64,000 bases of DNA from JAGVPT01 sp963772165 (GCA_963772165.1 CAVYWA010000005.1:558001-622000); one strand, 5' to 3'; positions 1-8,191 are shown, counted from the first letter of the stretch. Notes: generated by a model not told the origin, from the letters alone. Numbers and translations: made by a program.

Positions 1-509
1 CCGGCCAGCTTGCGCATGCTCGGGGCATGTGCGTGGTCCTAGCTCCGCTGGTGAATTCCTACAAGCGGTTGGTTCGCGGCTTCGAGGCTCCCGTAAATAT
101 TTGCTGGGGACGCATCAATCGTTCCGCTCTTATCAGAATTCCCCGCGCGCATACGCCGAGTTCGACGCGGATTGAGTTGCGATGTCCTGATCCAAGCTGT
201 AACCCGTACTTAGCGTTTGCTGTCATGCTTGCTGCGGGCCTCGACGGGATCCGGCGTGAATTGCCGATACCCGAAGCAACCGAAGAAAACGTTTACCTGG
301 CCCCAGCATCCCAAAGCGGTACGCCATTCAGCGTACTCCCGAGTTCGTTGGATGAAGCCGTTTCCGAATTAGAAGAAGACACTGTTATCCGCGAAGCGCT
401 CGGTGCTCATGTGTATGAGCGTTTCATCAGTGCCAAGCGATTGGAATGGGAAGATTATCGCATCGAAGTGACCCCATGGGAACTGGATAAATACCTTTCG
501 ATCTACTAA
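1..509 (+). CDS. Glutamine synthetase type I, C-terminal part (cut by window start)
   Basis: The open frame enters from the left edge (codons in phase from base 3) and ends at a TAA at 507-509, so the apparent ATG at 27 is internal. It ligates ammonia to glutamate using ATP. The visible 168 residues hold the C-terminal catalytic part: NSYKRLVRGFEAPVN, an arginine-rich substrate loop and a CNPYLAFAVMLAAGLDG helix. It lacks the YDLPPEE-like adenylylation loop, and its end (TPWELDKYLSIY) resembles the shorter GSI-alpha enzymes of Firmicutes type. The full-length glnA at 2214 is the other subtype, so this genome has two different GS enzymes close together. The family call is firm; the role of the second enzyme (true GS or a gamma-glutamyl-amide synthetase relative) is not settled without the N-terminus. 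Confidence 0.93.
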   Translation, partial: GQLAHARGMCVVLAPLVNSYKRLVRGFEAPVNICWGRINRSALIRIPRAHTPSSTRIELRCPDPSCNPYLAFAVMLAAGLDGIRRELPIPEATEENVYLAPASQSGTPFSVLPSSLDEAVSELEEDTVIREALGAHVYERFISAKRLEWEDYRIEVTPWELDKYLSIY

Positions 510-951
510 GGAAGATTTTTCACCGCAAGAGTTTTCGCCTTTTTCATCTTCATTCCCCAAGGATTGTTAACTGATTAATTCGACGACGCATATACACATC
601 TTAGGAAGAAGGAGTTTTTTTCCGTTTCAATCGCTTCGCTTCTTTCTCTCCTCGAATTTCTTTCTCTTTACCCTTTATGGTATACAAATTCTCGTTCAAT
701 ATTTGGATAAACCTTGGCTCGCGGGAATGGTGCGTTAAATATAAAATGACAAAAGTTGTTTTATAGCTAAATTGACGACTGGGTCGTTGTAATTTCTGTC
801 CGCGGAAGAAACAGGGGTGCCTCTCGATGCGATTGTGTTCAGACAGCACTTACGGTGATGGCTGAAAGGGTGTCGTGCTGTGACCGTGCTTTCCTACGGC
901 GGCGGCTTGAGTCCATAGAATAACGTAAGAAGAGCGTGGCTTCATCCACAC

Positions 952-996
952 AACGAAACCCGCAGGTATCGATGTTTGATATCTGCGGGTTTCGTT
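952..996. other. Long perfect hairpin
   Basis: Bases 952-965 and 983-996 are perfect 14-bp inverted repeats (AACGAAACCCGCAG and its complement). The stem extends inward by five more pairs, one of them G-T, to a 7-base loop at 971-977. The sequence after the stem is GTTATCCAG rather than a run of T, so it is not a classical intrinsic terminator. It could be a two-way transcription barrier, an RNA stability element or part of a small RNA. Confidence 0.6.
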
Positions 997-1033
997 GTTA
1001 TCCAGTTCAACCGCATTATTTTCAAAAAAGAAC

Positions 1034-1062
1034 TTGACAATTTCCCATATTCGCTTTATATT
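1034..1062 (+). promoter_or_regulatory. Sigma-70-type promoter for the small membrane protein gene
   Basis: TTGACA at 1034-1039 and TATATT at 1057-1062 are separated by exactly 17 bp. Transcription would start near 1069. The same -35/-10/spacer combination recurs upstream of the Lrp gene and the ferredoxin gene. Confidence 0.7.
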
Positions 1063-1228
1063 AATAAAGCATTTTTCAAATTTAATTAATATAAATAAGG
1101 TTGTACGTAAATTATCATGATATAGTTTTTGTCGGCATCTGTGCCGGGCTGTTGGGTGCTTCGCCTTGCAATAGCTCATTCCACGACGACAGAAAACAAA
1201 AACTCGAGAGGAGAAGGGTGACAATGTG

Positions 1229-1555
1229 ATGGAGACTCTGATGTTCATTCTGCCTGGCGGAGGGTTTATCCTTGGAATTGCTATAGGTTGCGGGTTTGGA
1301 CTGCTCCAGGATTCGAGATTTGCACTGCACAAAAGCCTTGGCAAGATCGATAAGCTGGCAAGTAGCTGGGCCGGTATGCCTGGCTCGTCGGCACGAAGTA
1401 TTTTTCTCTTGGTGATGCTCACGTTATTCCAGGCTACGTTTACGCTTATTTTTGGGAACAACGGCATCCAATGGATCGTGTCAGCGGGAGTGGTTTTGGG
1501 ATATGCCGGGACACTGGTGCAACAAATTCGGCAAAGCACATTTTACGGGCCTTAG
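1229..1555 (+). CDS. Small membrane protein of unknown function
   Basis: This 108-residue protein has no family I recognise. It begins METLMFILPGGGFILGIAIG, a first membrane segment rich in glycine, followed by a short polar stretch (about residues 30-55) and two more hydrophobic segments (about 58-77 and 82-97), with a basic, glutamine-containing tail. The ATG at 1229 is preceded by GAGAGGAGAAGG at 1206-1217, a good ribosome binding site; a GTG one codon earlier is possible. It has its own promoter at 1034-1062 and lies upstream of the Lrp-glnA pair. It may be an inner membrane protein linked to nitrogen metabolism, but only position suggests this. Confidence 0.7.
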   Translation: METLMFILPGGGFILGIAIGCGFGLLQDSRFALHKSLGKIDKLASSWAGMPGSSARSIFLLVMLTLFQATFTLIFGNNGIQWIVSAGVVLGYAGTLVQQIRQSTFYGP

Positions 1556-1603
1556 TTAAAGGCCGATGTTTTTTTTAATCAATGCGGGTGGAACAAAAAT
1601 GCC

Positions 1604-1632
1604 TTGACAAAAAGGCCATCATTCCTTATATT
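1604..1632 (+). promoter_or_regulatory. Sigma-70-type promoter for the Lrp-glnA operon
   Basis: TTGACA at 1604-1609 and TATATT at 1627-1632 with a 17-bp spacer. The predicted start is near 1639, giving a leader of about 68 nt before the Lrp gene start at 1707. Confidence 0.72.
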
Positions 1633-1706
1633 CGTTAAGTATTTTTAGAAAAAAGTTAAATAATTAAACAAAAACGTTTCCTCAACGAATATAGAGAATT
1701 TTTCCA

Positions 1707-2174
1707 ATGATTTTAGACGACATCGATGTTACGATTCTTGAGATACTCCAAAAAAAGGGGAGGACAAGGCGAAATGAACTGGCGGAACTTGTCGGGCTTT
1801 CGCTGCCTGCTGCCAGCGAGCGGCTGCGAAAACTTGAAGAAGCGGGGATCATTACCGGCTATCATGCAAAGCTCGACTATAAGTTGTTAGGAAAAGACAT
1901 CACCGCATTTGTCCTGGTGACGATGGATTCCTCGAAGCATTTTGCGGCGTTCGTAGACCATGTTAACGCGACCGATGATATTTTGGAGTGCCACGGAATA
2001 ACCGGTGAGGGCACCCACTTGCTGAAAGTGAGGGCTGAGAACACAGAGAGCTTAGAAAAACTTTTAGGAAAAGTCCAATCATGGCTTGGCGTGACAAAGA
2101 CCGCAACGAGCATGGTGCTTTCCACTTCTAAGGAAACAACAAGTATTAAAGTCCACAAGACAAAATCGAACTAA
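1707..2174 (+). CDS. Lrp/AsnC family transcriptional regulator
   Basis: A 155-residue DNA-binding regulator with an N-terminal winged helix-turn-helix (about residues 1-60; LDDIDVTILEILQKKGRTRR then LSLPAASERLRKLEEAGIITGY) and a C-terminal RAM/AsnC ligand-binding domain (about 65-145) containing the usual conserved GEGTHLLKV-type strand. Family members form dimers to octamers and respond to amino acids. The gene ends 39 bp before glnA and shares its direction, so the two are probably cotranscribed from 1604-1632, and control of glutamine synthetase expression is a natural role. The ligand cannot be read from the sequence. The end is unusually rich in Ser, Thr and Lys (TSKETTSIKVHKTKSN). Confidence 0.93.
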   Translation: MILDDIDVTILEILQKKGRTRRNELAELVGLSLPAASERLRKLEEAGIITGYHAKLDYKLLGKDITAFVLVTMDSSKHFAAFVDHVNATDDILECHGITGEGTHLLKVRAENTESLEKLLGKVQSWLGVTKTATSMVLSTSKETTSIKVHKTKSN

Positions 2175-2213
2175 TCACTTTATTTCAGTCCAATAATAAT
2201 CAAGAGGAATGCT

Positions 2214-3647
2214 ATGGCCAAAAAAGAAGGTAACACTGCTGTTGACAGTGTTTTTAAAATCATCAAGGATAACGGCGTGAAGATGGTCGACTTGAAGTTT
2301 GTCGATTTTCCCGGCCAGTGGCAGCACTTTACTGTCCCGGTAACTGAAGTCTCTGAAGAAGTCTTTGAAAGCGGATTAGGTTTTGACGGATCGAGTATTC
2401 GCGGGTGGAAACAGATTCACGAAAGCGATATGCTTATTGTTCCGGACCCCGCGACGGTGATTATGGATCCCTTTTGTGAGATTCCGACATTGAGCTTGGT
2501 ATGCAATGTGTTCGACCCGCTGACAAAACAGAAATATGACCGCGACCCGCGCAATATTGCGCAGAAAGCAGAGGCATATCTTAAACAGACTGGAATTGCC
2601 GATACTGCATACTTTGGTCCTGAAGCCGAGTTTTTTATCTTTGACGACATACGCTATGACTCAAATGAATTTTCGAGCTATTACTTCCTCGATTCGGTTG
2701 AAGGAAAATGGAATTCCGGCCGCGCAGAAAATCCGAACCTTGGCTATAAAATACGTTACAAAGAAGGATACTTCCCGGTTCCTCCTGCGGATTCTATTAT
2801 GAACCTGAGAAACGAGATGACGCAGAACCTCATCGCTGCCGGTCTCCACGTTGAAGCGCAGCATCACGAAGTTGCATCCGCCGGCCAGTCCGAGATCGAT
2901 TTGCGGTACGCACCGCTGGTCAATGCCGCAGACGGACTGCTCCTGTTCAAATATATTATTAAGAATACGGCCCATAAACATAACAAGACCGTGACATATA
3001 TGCCGAAGCCGATTTTCGGCGACAACGGTTCCGGTATGCACGTTCATCAGAGTTTGTGGAAAGCCGGAAAACCGCTGTTCTTCGGAAACGGATATGCAAA
3101 CCTTAGCGATATGGCGATTCACTATATCGCCGGCTTGTTGAAGCATGCGCCTGCGCTTTGTGCTTTGACGAATCCGACAACAAACTCGTATAAGCGGCTT
3201 GTTCCCGGCTTTGAAGCGCCGGTGAACCTCGCATACTCTCAGCGCAACAGAAGCGCGTCCGTTCGCATCCCCGCCTATTCACAAAGCCCGAAGGCAAAGC
3301 GCGTCGAATACCGGACGCCGGATGGATCGTGCAACCCATACCTCGCTTTTTCTGCTTTGATGATGGCCGGATTGGACGGAATTTTGAACAAACTCGATCC
3401 GGGCGATCCTCTCGACAAAGATATTTATGATCTGAGCCCCGAGGAATTGAAAAATATACCATCAGCTCCGGGATCCCTTGAAGACGCACTGAACGCTCTC
3501 GAGCGCGACCACGACTTTCTGCTGAAGGGCGATGTATTCACGGAAGACGTTATCGATGCTTGGATTGACTACAAGATGACGAAAGAAGTAAAGCCAATGG
3601 CGCTTCGTCCGCATCCGTACGAGTTCCATCTTTACTATGACGTTTAA
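2214..3647 (+). CDS. glnA: Glutamine synthetase, type I (GSI-beta)
   Basis: A full-length 477-residue GS, the main ammonium-assimilating enzyme, expected to form a cytoplasmic dodecamer. Visible family motifs are GFDGSSIRGW near residue 58, the metal-binding EAEFFIFDD, NGSGMHVHQS, NSYKRLVPGFEAPVN and RIPAYSQ. Tyr405 in IYDLSPEEL matches the adenylylation site of enterobacterial GS (LYDLPPEE), and the end HPYEFHLYYDV also follows the GSI-beta pattern, so control by GlnE-type adenylylation is possible. The ATG at 2214 follows AAGAGGAA. It lies directly downstream of the Lrp-family gene and is followed by a terminator at 3672-3710. It differs clearly in subtype from the partial GS at 1-509. Confidence 0.97.
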   Translation: MAKKEGNTAVDSVFKIIKDNGVKMVDLKFVDFPGQWQHFTVPVTEVSEEVFESGLGFDGSSIRGWKQIHESDMLIVPDPATVIMDPFCEIPTLSLVCNVFDPLTKQKYDRDPRNIAQKAEAYLKQTGIADTAYFGPEAEFFIFDDIRYDSNEFSSYYFLDSVEGKWNSGRAENPNLGYKIRYKEGYFPVPPADSIMNLRNEMTQNLIAAGLHVEAQHHEVASAGQSEIDLRYAPLVNAADGLLLFKYIIKNTAHKHNKTVTYMPKPIFGDNGSGMHVHQSLWKAGKPLFFGNGYANLSDMAIHYIAGLLKHAPALCALTNPTTNSYKRLVPGFEAPVNLAYSQRNRSASVRIPAYSQSPKAKRVEYRTPDGSCNPYLAFSALMMAGLDGILNKLDPGDPLDKDIYDLSPEELKNIPSAPGSLEDALNALERDHDFLLKGDVFTEDVIDAWIDYKMTKEVKPMALRPHPYEFHLYYDV

Positions 3648-3671
3648 TCGTTGATTATTTGTAGTTTGAAG

Positions 3672-3710
3672 AAACCCTGCTGCCGGTGTTTGGTGGCAGG
3701 GTTTTTATTT
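3672..3710 (+). terminator. Intrinsic terminator of glnA
   Basis: AAACCCTGC (3672-3680) pairs with GCAGGGTTT (3697-3705), and the stem is followed by a T-rich tract. It starts about 25 bp after the glnA stop codon. Confidence 0.8.
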
Positions 3711-3717
3711 TTCCGGA

Positions 3718-3746
3718 TTGCATTTCGGATACATTTTTTCTATTTT
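3718..3746 (+). promoter_or_regulatory. Putative promoter for the echA-apt genes
   Basis: TTGCAT at 3718-3723 and TATTTT at 3741-3746 with a 17-bp spacer, placed after the glnA terminator and ahead of the ATG at 3783. Confidence 0.5.
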
Positions 3747-3782
3747 CATGCAGCATGGAATGTTAAACTTTTTTCGAGTTGT

Positions 3783-4562
3783 ATGAGTTTTTCCCGCCTC
3801 TCCTATTCGATAGACCGCCGGATTTGCACTATTTCTCTTTCCCGTCCTGAAAAACGAAACGCCCTTGATGACCTCCTTGTTGCCGAATTGGTTCGGGCAT
3901 TCCTCGATGCCTCGAAAGACAGTGAAGTAAAAGTTGTTGTCCTGACGGGCGAAGGAAAAGCATTTTGTGCCGGCGCTGATTTGGCTTATCTTCAGAAGCT
4001 GGCATCATACGATTTCAATCAAAACCTCGAAGATTCAAAAAATCTCATGCGGCTGTTTCATCTTATCTACACAATGCGCAAGCCCGTGATTGCCAAAGTA
4101 AACGGCACCGCTATCGCCGGCGGATGCGGATTAGCCACCGTGTGCGATCTTGTTATTGCCTCGGAAGACTCCACGTTCGGATACCCTGAAGTGTCAATCG
4201 GCTTAATTCCGGCAATTGTAATGACTTTTTTGGTTCGAAGGATTGGAGAGGGAAGAGCGCGCGAACTTGCATTGACCGGAAAGATGCTCAATGCCAAAGA
4301 AGCGCACGTGCTTGGCATTGTGAATGAAATTGTTTCTCCTTCCGCGCTCGATGCACGTGTGCGCGAAATTGCTGAATCGTTATGCGTTAACGGAAGCGCC
4401 TCTTCGATGGGATTGATCAAAGAAATGTTCTCAAAAATGGGCGGGTTAAATTTTTCAGACTTGCTCGATTATGCCGCGAATATGAATGCGGCGATGAGAA
4501 TGTCGGACGACGGCAAAAAAGGAATCGCCTCATTCGTGAAGAAAGAAAAACTTAAATGGTGA
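3783..4562 (+). CDS. Enoyl-CoA hydratase/isomerase family protein
   Basis: A 259-residue crotonase-fold protein. The ATG at 3783 is chosen because the family begins here (MSFSRLSYSIDRRICTISLS, RPEKRNALDD); the frame is open upstream to 3651 but that extension would cross the glnA terminator and promoter. GEGKAFCAGADL holds the oxyanion-hole glycine region, and AIAGGCGLATVCDLVIAS the second oxyanion-hole and substrate region; the usual catalytic glutamate region reads YPEVSIGLIPA. Members hydrate enoyl-CoAs or act as methylglutaconyl-CoA hydratases, isomerases or dehydratases, so the exact substrate is unknown. It overlaps apt by 7 bp. A role in fatty acid or branched amino acid breakdown is likely but inferred only from family. 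Confidence 0.93.
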   Translation: MSFSRLSYSIDRRICTISLSRPEKRNALDDLLVAELVRAFLDASKDSEVKVVVLTGEGKAFCAGADLAYLQKLASYDFNQNLEDSKNLMRLFHLIYTMRKPVIAKVNGTAIAGGCGLATVCDLVIASEDSTFGYPEVSIGLIPAIVMTFLVRRIGEGRARELALTGKMLNAKEAHVLGIVNEIVSPSALDARVREIAESLCVNGSASSMGLIKEMFSKMGGLNFSDLLDYAANMNAAMRMSDDGKKGIASFVKKEKLKW

Positions 4563-5101
4563 ATGCTATGGAGAATTCTCAGGCTCTGGCTTCTGTGATT
4601 CGGAGCGTTCCTGATTTTCCCAAAAAAGGAATTGTCTTTCGCGACATTACGACGCTCTTGAAGGATAAAGAGGCATACCGACAATATATCGATATTGTGT
4701 ACGAGCGCTACAAAGGACAACATATCGACAAGGTTGTCGGCATCGAATCACGCGGGTTCATCGCCGGAGGCGCATTGGCATACCGCCTCGGTGCTGGCTT
4801 TGTACCGGTCCGAAAACCGGGGAAACTGCCCGCAGAAAAAATCCGGCAGGAATATCAGCTTGAATATGGCTCCGATGCTGTTGAAATTCATCGCGATGCG
4901 ATCTCGAAGGGCGAGCGAATTCTTCTTCACGATGATTTGCTGGCCACCGGCGGGACTATTGAAGCGGCATGCAAATTGGTCGAACAACTTGGAGGACGTA
5001 TTGTCGGCCTGAGTTTCCTTATTGAGTTGCCATTTCTACAGCCAAGGAAACGACTTTCTCAATATGATATTTTTAGCCTCGTCTCTTATGAGAGCGAGTA
5101 A
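4556..5101 (+). CDS. apt: Adenine phosphoribosyltransferase
   Basis: This 181-residue enzyme salvages adenine by reaction with PRPP to give AMP. VPDFPKKGIVFRDITTLLKD matches the family N-terminus, VVGIESRGFIAGGALAYRLG the adenine-side loop, and ILLHDDLLATGGTIEAACKL the PRPP-binding motif (usual VDDLLATGGT). The C-terminus (SQYDIFSLVSYESE) is typical. The start at 4556 overlaps echA; an in-frame ATG at 4568, spaced 5 bp from GGTGA, is an equally good choice and gives 177 residues. Cotranscription with echA is likely from the overlap. It joins the purine genes elsewhere in the window (a nucleoside phosphorylase and purL), but not in the same operon. Confidence 0.96.
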   Translation: MVNAMENSQALASVIRSVPDFPKKGIVFRDITTLLKDKEAYRQYIDIVYERYKGQHIDKVVGIESRGFIAGGALAYRLGAGFVPVRKPGKLPAEKIRQEYQLEYGSDAVEIHRDAISKGERILLHDDLLATGGTIEAACKLVEQLGGRIVGLSFLIELPFLQPRKRLSQYDIFSLVSYESE

Positions 5102-5199
5102 GAGAATGACCCAGCAAGAAAAACTCTTTCGATGGAAAGAAAACAAGTATATACCTTTTCCCTTCGTGGTCATTGTGTCCTTAGTGGAGAATTCAGTCA

Positions 5200-6573
5200 A
5201 TGAAAACAATCATCGAACCTTTTAAGATTAAGTCGGTAGAGCCGATACACTTCACGACACTTGAGGAGCGTACTGAGATTCTTCGTGAAGCCGGTTACAA
5301 TCCGTTTTTTATTCATGCGGAAGATGTTTTGATAGACTTGCTCACCGACAGTGGGACGTCGGCGATGAGCGCCAAACAGTGGGCCGGCATCATGGACGGC
5401 GACGAATCGTACGCCGGCGCACGCAGTTTTTTCCGGTTTGAAAAAGTTGTGAAAGAACTCACCGGGTTCAAATATATTATTCCGACTCACCAGGGCCGAG
5501 CGGCGGAAAAAATCTTGTTTTCCATTCTGGGAGGGAAGGGAAAGTTCATTCCGAATAATTCTCACTTCGATACGACTCGCGCAAACGTTGAGTTCTCCGG
5601 TGCGACGGCTGTTGACCTGCCGACGGCAGAAGGAGTTCGGCCCGAAGTCATCGCCGATTTTAAAGGGAACATGAATATCCCTGCACTTGAAGATTTCATC
5701 CGCGAAAAGGGAGCTGAGAATATTCCGGTCTGCATGATCACCATAACAAATAATTCCGGCGGCGGGCAGCCTGTGTCGATGCAGAATATTAAGGAGACGA
5801 AGAATGTTGTAAAGAAATACGGCATCCCTTTATTTCTCGACGCCTGCCGGTTTGCCGAGAATGCATTTTTCATCAAGAAGAGGGAAAAAGGGTATGCGGA
5901 CAAAACGGCGAAACAAATTGCGCAGGAGATGTTTTCGTACGCCGATGGCTGCACCATGAGCGCAAAAAAAGATGCCATCGTGAACATGGGGGGATTTTTG
6001 GCGATGAATGACGAACAGATGGCGAGCAACGCGCGCAATCTCTTGATCGTGACGGAAGGATTTCCAACCTACGGCGGACTTGCGGGGAGGGACCTCGAGG
6101 CGATCGCTCAAGGGCTCGACGAAGTTCTTGATGAGCACTATTTAACGTACAGGCTCCGCTCTGTCGAATACTTGGGTAATAAACTGACTGAGGCGGGCGT
6201 GCCGATTCTGCAGCCGCCGGGTGGGCACGCGATCTATATTGATGCGAAAAGATTTCTTCCCAATATTCCGCCGCATCAATATCCAGGCCAAGCGATTGTC
6301 TCTGCGTTGTATACCGTGGGAGGGATTCGCTCCGTCGAGATCGGGAGCGTCATGTTTGGGAAGTATGATTCCGCTGGAAAACATATTGCTCCGCCGATGG
6401 AATTGGTCCGTCTCGCGATTCCACGAAGGGTGTATACGCAAAGCCACATCGACTACGTCATCGAATGCGTCGTGGAAGTGTTCAACAACCGAAGAAAACT
6501 TTCCGGATACAAGATCGTCTACGAAGCACCGCAGCTTCGTCATTTCACCGCGCGATTCCAGCCGCTGCCGTAA
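5200..6573 (+). CDS. tnaA: Tryptophanase (tyrosine phenol-lyase family)
   Basis: A 457-residue PLP enzyme of the beta-eliminating lyase family, which splits tryptophan to indole, pyruvate and ammonia. The lysine forming the Schiff base is in MSAKKDAIVNMGG; PTHQGRAAE and GFPTYGGLAGRDLE are family blocks. The overall sequence resembles tyrosine phenol-lyase (SDKQWAG-like and FSYADGCTMS), but the positions that separate the two enzymes read as tryptophanase: VEIGS where tyrosine phenol-lyase has MERG with its substrate arginine; LRHFTARF, with histidine where the lyase has phenylalanine; and HFDTT, with Asp where the lyase has Thr. No TnaC-like leader peptide or tnaB permease is visible. The gene stands about 100 bp after apt with no clear terminator between. 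Indole production is therefore likely, with tyrosine phenol-lyase as the alternative. Confidence 0.85.
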   Translation: MKTIIEPFKIKSVEPIHFTTLEERTEILREAGYNPFFIHAEDVLIDLLTDSGTSAMSAKQWAGIMDGDESYAGARSFFRFEKVVKELTGFKYIIPTHQGRAAEKILFSILGGKGKFIPNNSHFDTTRANVEFSGATAVDLPTAEGVRPEVIADFKGNMNIPALEDFIREKGAENIPVCMITITNNSGGGQPVSMQNIKETKNVVKKYGIPLFLDACRFAENAFFIKKREKGYADKTAKQIAQEMFSYADGCTMSAKKDAIVNMGGFLAMNDEQMASNARNLLIVTEGFPTYGGLAGRDLEAIAQGLDEVLDEHYLTYRLRSVEYLGNKLTEAGVPILQPPGGHAIYIDAKRFLPNIPPHQYPGQAIVSALYTVGGIRSVEIGSVMFGKYDSAGKHIAPPMELVRLAIPRRVYTQSHIDYVIECVVEVFNNRRKLSGYKIVYEAPQLRHFTARFQPLP

Positions 6574-6678
6574 TCTTGAATAATGGTCCATGTGATAAGT
6601 GCTGCCGCGATTTTTCCAGGTTAACGAAAGTCATGGCATGACTCGGGTGCAGCAAAAATGCAACAGTATCTAAAGTCG

Positions 6679-6707
6679 TTGCAAACAAGCGCAAATTTTC
6701 GTATTTT
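6679..6707 (+). promoter_or_regulatory. Putative promoter for the zinc-ribbon membrane protein operon
   Basis: TTGCAA at 6679-6684 and TATTTT at 6702-6707 with a 17-bp spacer, about 60 bp upstream of the ATG at 6766. Both boxes depart from consensus. Confidence 0.4.
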
Positions 6708-6765
6708 ATATCGCCAGAAAAAACGTAATGGGAATAGTTGAGATTCTGTGCTAAGGTTTGAGCCG

Positions 6766-7467
6766 ATGATATCTTGTTCTGTGTGTGCGCATCCAAACGA
6801 CGACCTTGACACGGTTTGCGTTCATTGCGGAAGCTTTATTCAAGATCGCATTCCAAACCTCGATTTTTTTTCGACGGTGTGGCAGCTTGTTGAATCTCCG
6901 AAGGACGCGTTCCACAAGATCATCGTGGCTGAGCACAAGAATTACGTTCTTTTTCTTATGATGTTTTTAGGGATTGCGGCGTCGTTCGTTTTGTTGTGGG
7001 CGCGACATGCGGGGAATGAATTTGACAATTTGATTTACTTGCTCTTCCTCGGTTGTGTTATCGGTGTAGGCATTGCTTTGCCGGTCGGTTTTATGATGAC
7101 GGCGGCGGTGCATTTCCTGCTGAAACTTTTCGGCGGCAAAGGGGTGATGAAAAATACCTACGCCGTGTTCGGCTGGTCCCTGACCCCTATCATGTTGTCG
7201 GTGTCGATCGTGTTGCCGATTGAGCTTGCTTCGATCGGATTGCGGCTTTTTTCCACGAGCCCGTCGCCGATGGACATAAAACCGGTGGTGTACTCGGTTC
7301 TTCTGTTTTTGGACGTGTTCTCATTGGCGTGGTCGATGTATTTGGCAAAGACCGGATTGAGCATCGCGCATAAGATTTCTATGTGGAAGACGCTTGAGGC
7401 GGTCGTTATGGTCTGCCTGGTCTTTTCAATTGCTCTCTATAAATTGTTCGCATCGCTGGTCATTTGA
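6766..7467 (+). CDS. Zinc-ribbon Yip1-like integral membrane protein
   Basis: A 233-residue protein. Residues 4-21 are a small zinc ribbon (CSVC, then CVHC), followed by about five hydrophobic segments from about residue 50 to the end, arranged as in Yip1/YIF1 family bacterial proteins (for example a SPKDAFHKI motif ahead of the first segment). The ATG at 6766 is preferred to an upstream GTG at 6748 because AAGG lies about 10 bp upstream. Its function in bacteria is unknown. The zincin gene follows after 15 bp, so the two are likely cotranscribed; the ribbon may serve in protein contact at the cytoplasmic face. Confidence 0.8.
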   Translation: MISCSVCAHPNDDLDTVCVHCGSFIQDRIPNLDFFSTVWQLVESPKDAFHKIIVAEHKNYVLFLMMFLGIAASFVLLWARHAGNEFDNLIYLLFLGCVIGVGIALPVGFMMTAAVHFLLKLFGGKGVMKNTYAVFGWSLTPIMLSVSIVLPIELASIGLRLFSTSPSPMDIKPVVYSVLLFLDVFSLAWSMYLAKTGLSIAHKISMWKTLEAVVMVCLVFSIALYKLFASLVI

Positions 7468-7482
7468 TGAAGAGAATGTTGA

Positions 7483-7839
7483 ATGGATCGAACCCGGTTC
7501 GAGGACATTGCCGAAGAAGCGTTCAACCACCTGCCGGCGTTGTTCAAAAAGAAGATCGAAAATGTCGAAATTGTCGTTGAAGATGTGCCGTTGTCGCCCG
7601 CTCAGCACTCATTATTACTTGGATTGTATCATGGCGTGCCGTTGACAAGACGGGGGACGTGGTATGGCATGTCGCCGGTCCTGCCGGATAGGATTTCGCT
7701 GTATCAAAAAAACATCGAGAGCGTGTGTTCGTCGGATGAGCAAATCAGAGAAAAAATTTACGAGGTGCTGTGCCATGAAATCGGGCATTACTTCGGAATG
7801 GATGAATCACAAATACGGAAAGCGATGAAGGCTTGGTGA
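7483..7839 (+). CDS. Zincin-like metallopeptidase family protein (DUF1025 type)
   Basis: A 118-residue protein. The motif CHEIGHYFGMDE (about residues 99-110) is the HExxH zinc-binding site followed by the G-x-D-E arrangement of the small bacterial zincin_1 family, and the preceding text (GLYHGVPLTRRG, DRISLYQKNIE) follows the same family. These are small cytoplasmic proteins with a protease-like fold whose activity is mostly unproven. It lies 15 bp after the Yip1-like gene. Confidence 0.85.
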   Translation: MDRTRFEDIAEEAFNHLPALFKKKIENVEIVVEDVPLSPAQHSLLLGLYHGVPLTRRGTWYGMSPVLPDRISLYQKNIESVCSSDEQIREKIYEVLCHEIGHYFGMDESQIRKAMKAW

Positions 7840-7891
7840 CGGAGAGCTAATAAACAATCACTCAGGAACAAAGTATTGAAAGGGATGGTAG

Positions 7892-8191
7892 ATGGCTAAA
7901 GTGATATTAACGATGCAATACGAAATTGATGAAAAGAAACGTGACGGATTTTTAGCAACGGTGCAAGAGTTGAAATCTCATTATGCATCGAACCCCCACA
8001 TTTCCTATTTGGTCGGAGAACAAAAGGGGAAAAAGAACGCCTTTGCTGAAATGTATATTGCGGATTCGGAAGAGGCGTACGCACAATTCAAAGAAAATGA
8101 AGACCAGACTGCGGATGCGATCAGTGAAAAGCTTTCGCTGTACATGAAGAACGGAAAAGCAAAGTACACAACGTATCTGGAAACCGCCTGA
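7892..8191 (+). CDS. Small protein resembling dimeric alpha/beta barrel (ABM-like) proteins
   Basis: A 99-residue protein beginning MAKVILTMQYEIDEKKRDGF, with a pattern of strand, helix (about 15-32), strands and a second helix (about 67-88) that fits ferredoxin-like dimeric barrels such as antibiotic-biosynthesis monooxygenase-like proteins. No catalytic residue can be assigned. Good acidic/basic codon structure and position in a run of plus-strand genes support it as real. The fold is inferred from pattern only. Confidence 0.7.
   Translation: MAKVILTMQYEIDEKKRDGFLATVQELKSHYASNPHISYLVGEQKGKKNAFAEMYIADSEEAYAQFKENEDQTADAISEKLSLYMKNGKAKYTTYLETA

Larger units (their letters stand above)
510..1228. 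other. Intergenic region of about 720 bp with a strong hairpin and a promoter
   Basis: No convincing gene is seen on either strand. The only long open frames here are on the minus strand, have no family resemblance and in part run antisense to the membrane protein gene at 1229. The region contains a very stable hairpin (952-996) and a sigma-70-like promoter (1034-1062) whose transcript would have a leader of about 160 nt before the next start codon. Confidence 0.6.

Noticed and set aside
601..849. Minus-strand 82-codon frame between the partial GS and the small membrane protein
   Set aside because: Composition is odd (very Lys/Arg-rich end), there is no ribosome binding site or family likeness, and it is in an AT-rich region.
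850..1539. Minus-strand 229-codon frame
   Set aside because: It runs across the strong hairpin and promoter and is antisense to a gene with its own ribosome binding site; no family likeness.
2661..3489. Minus-strand frames of 161 and 128 codons inside glnA
   Set aside because: Antisense shadows of a well-conserved glnA.
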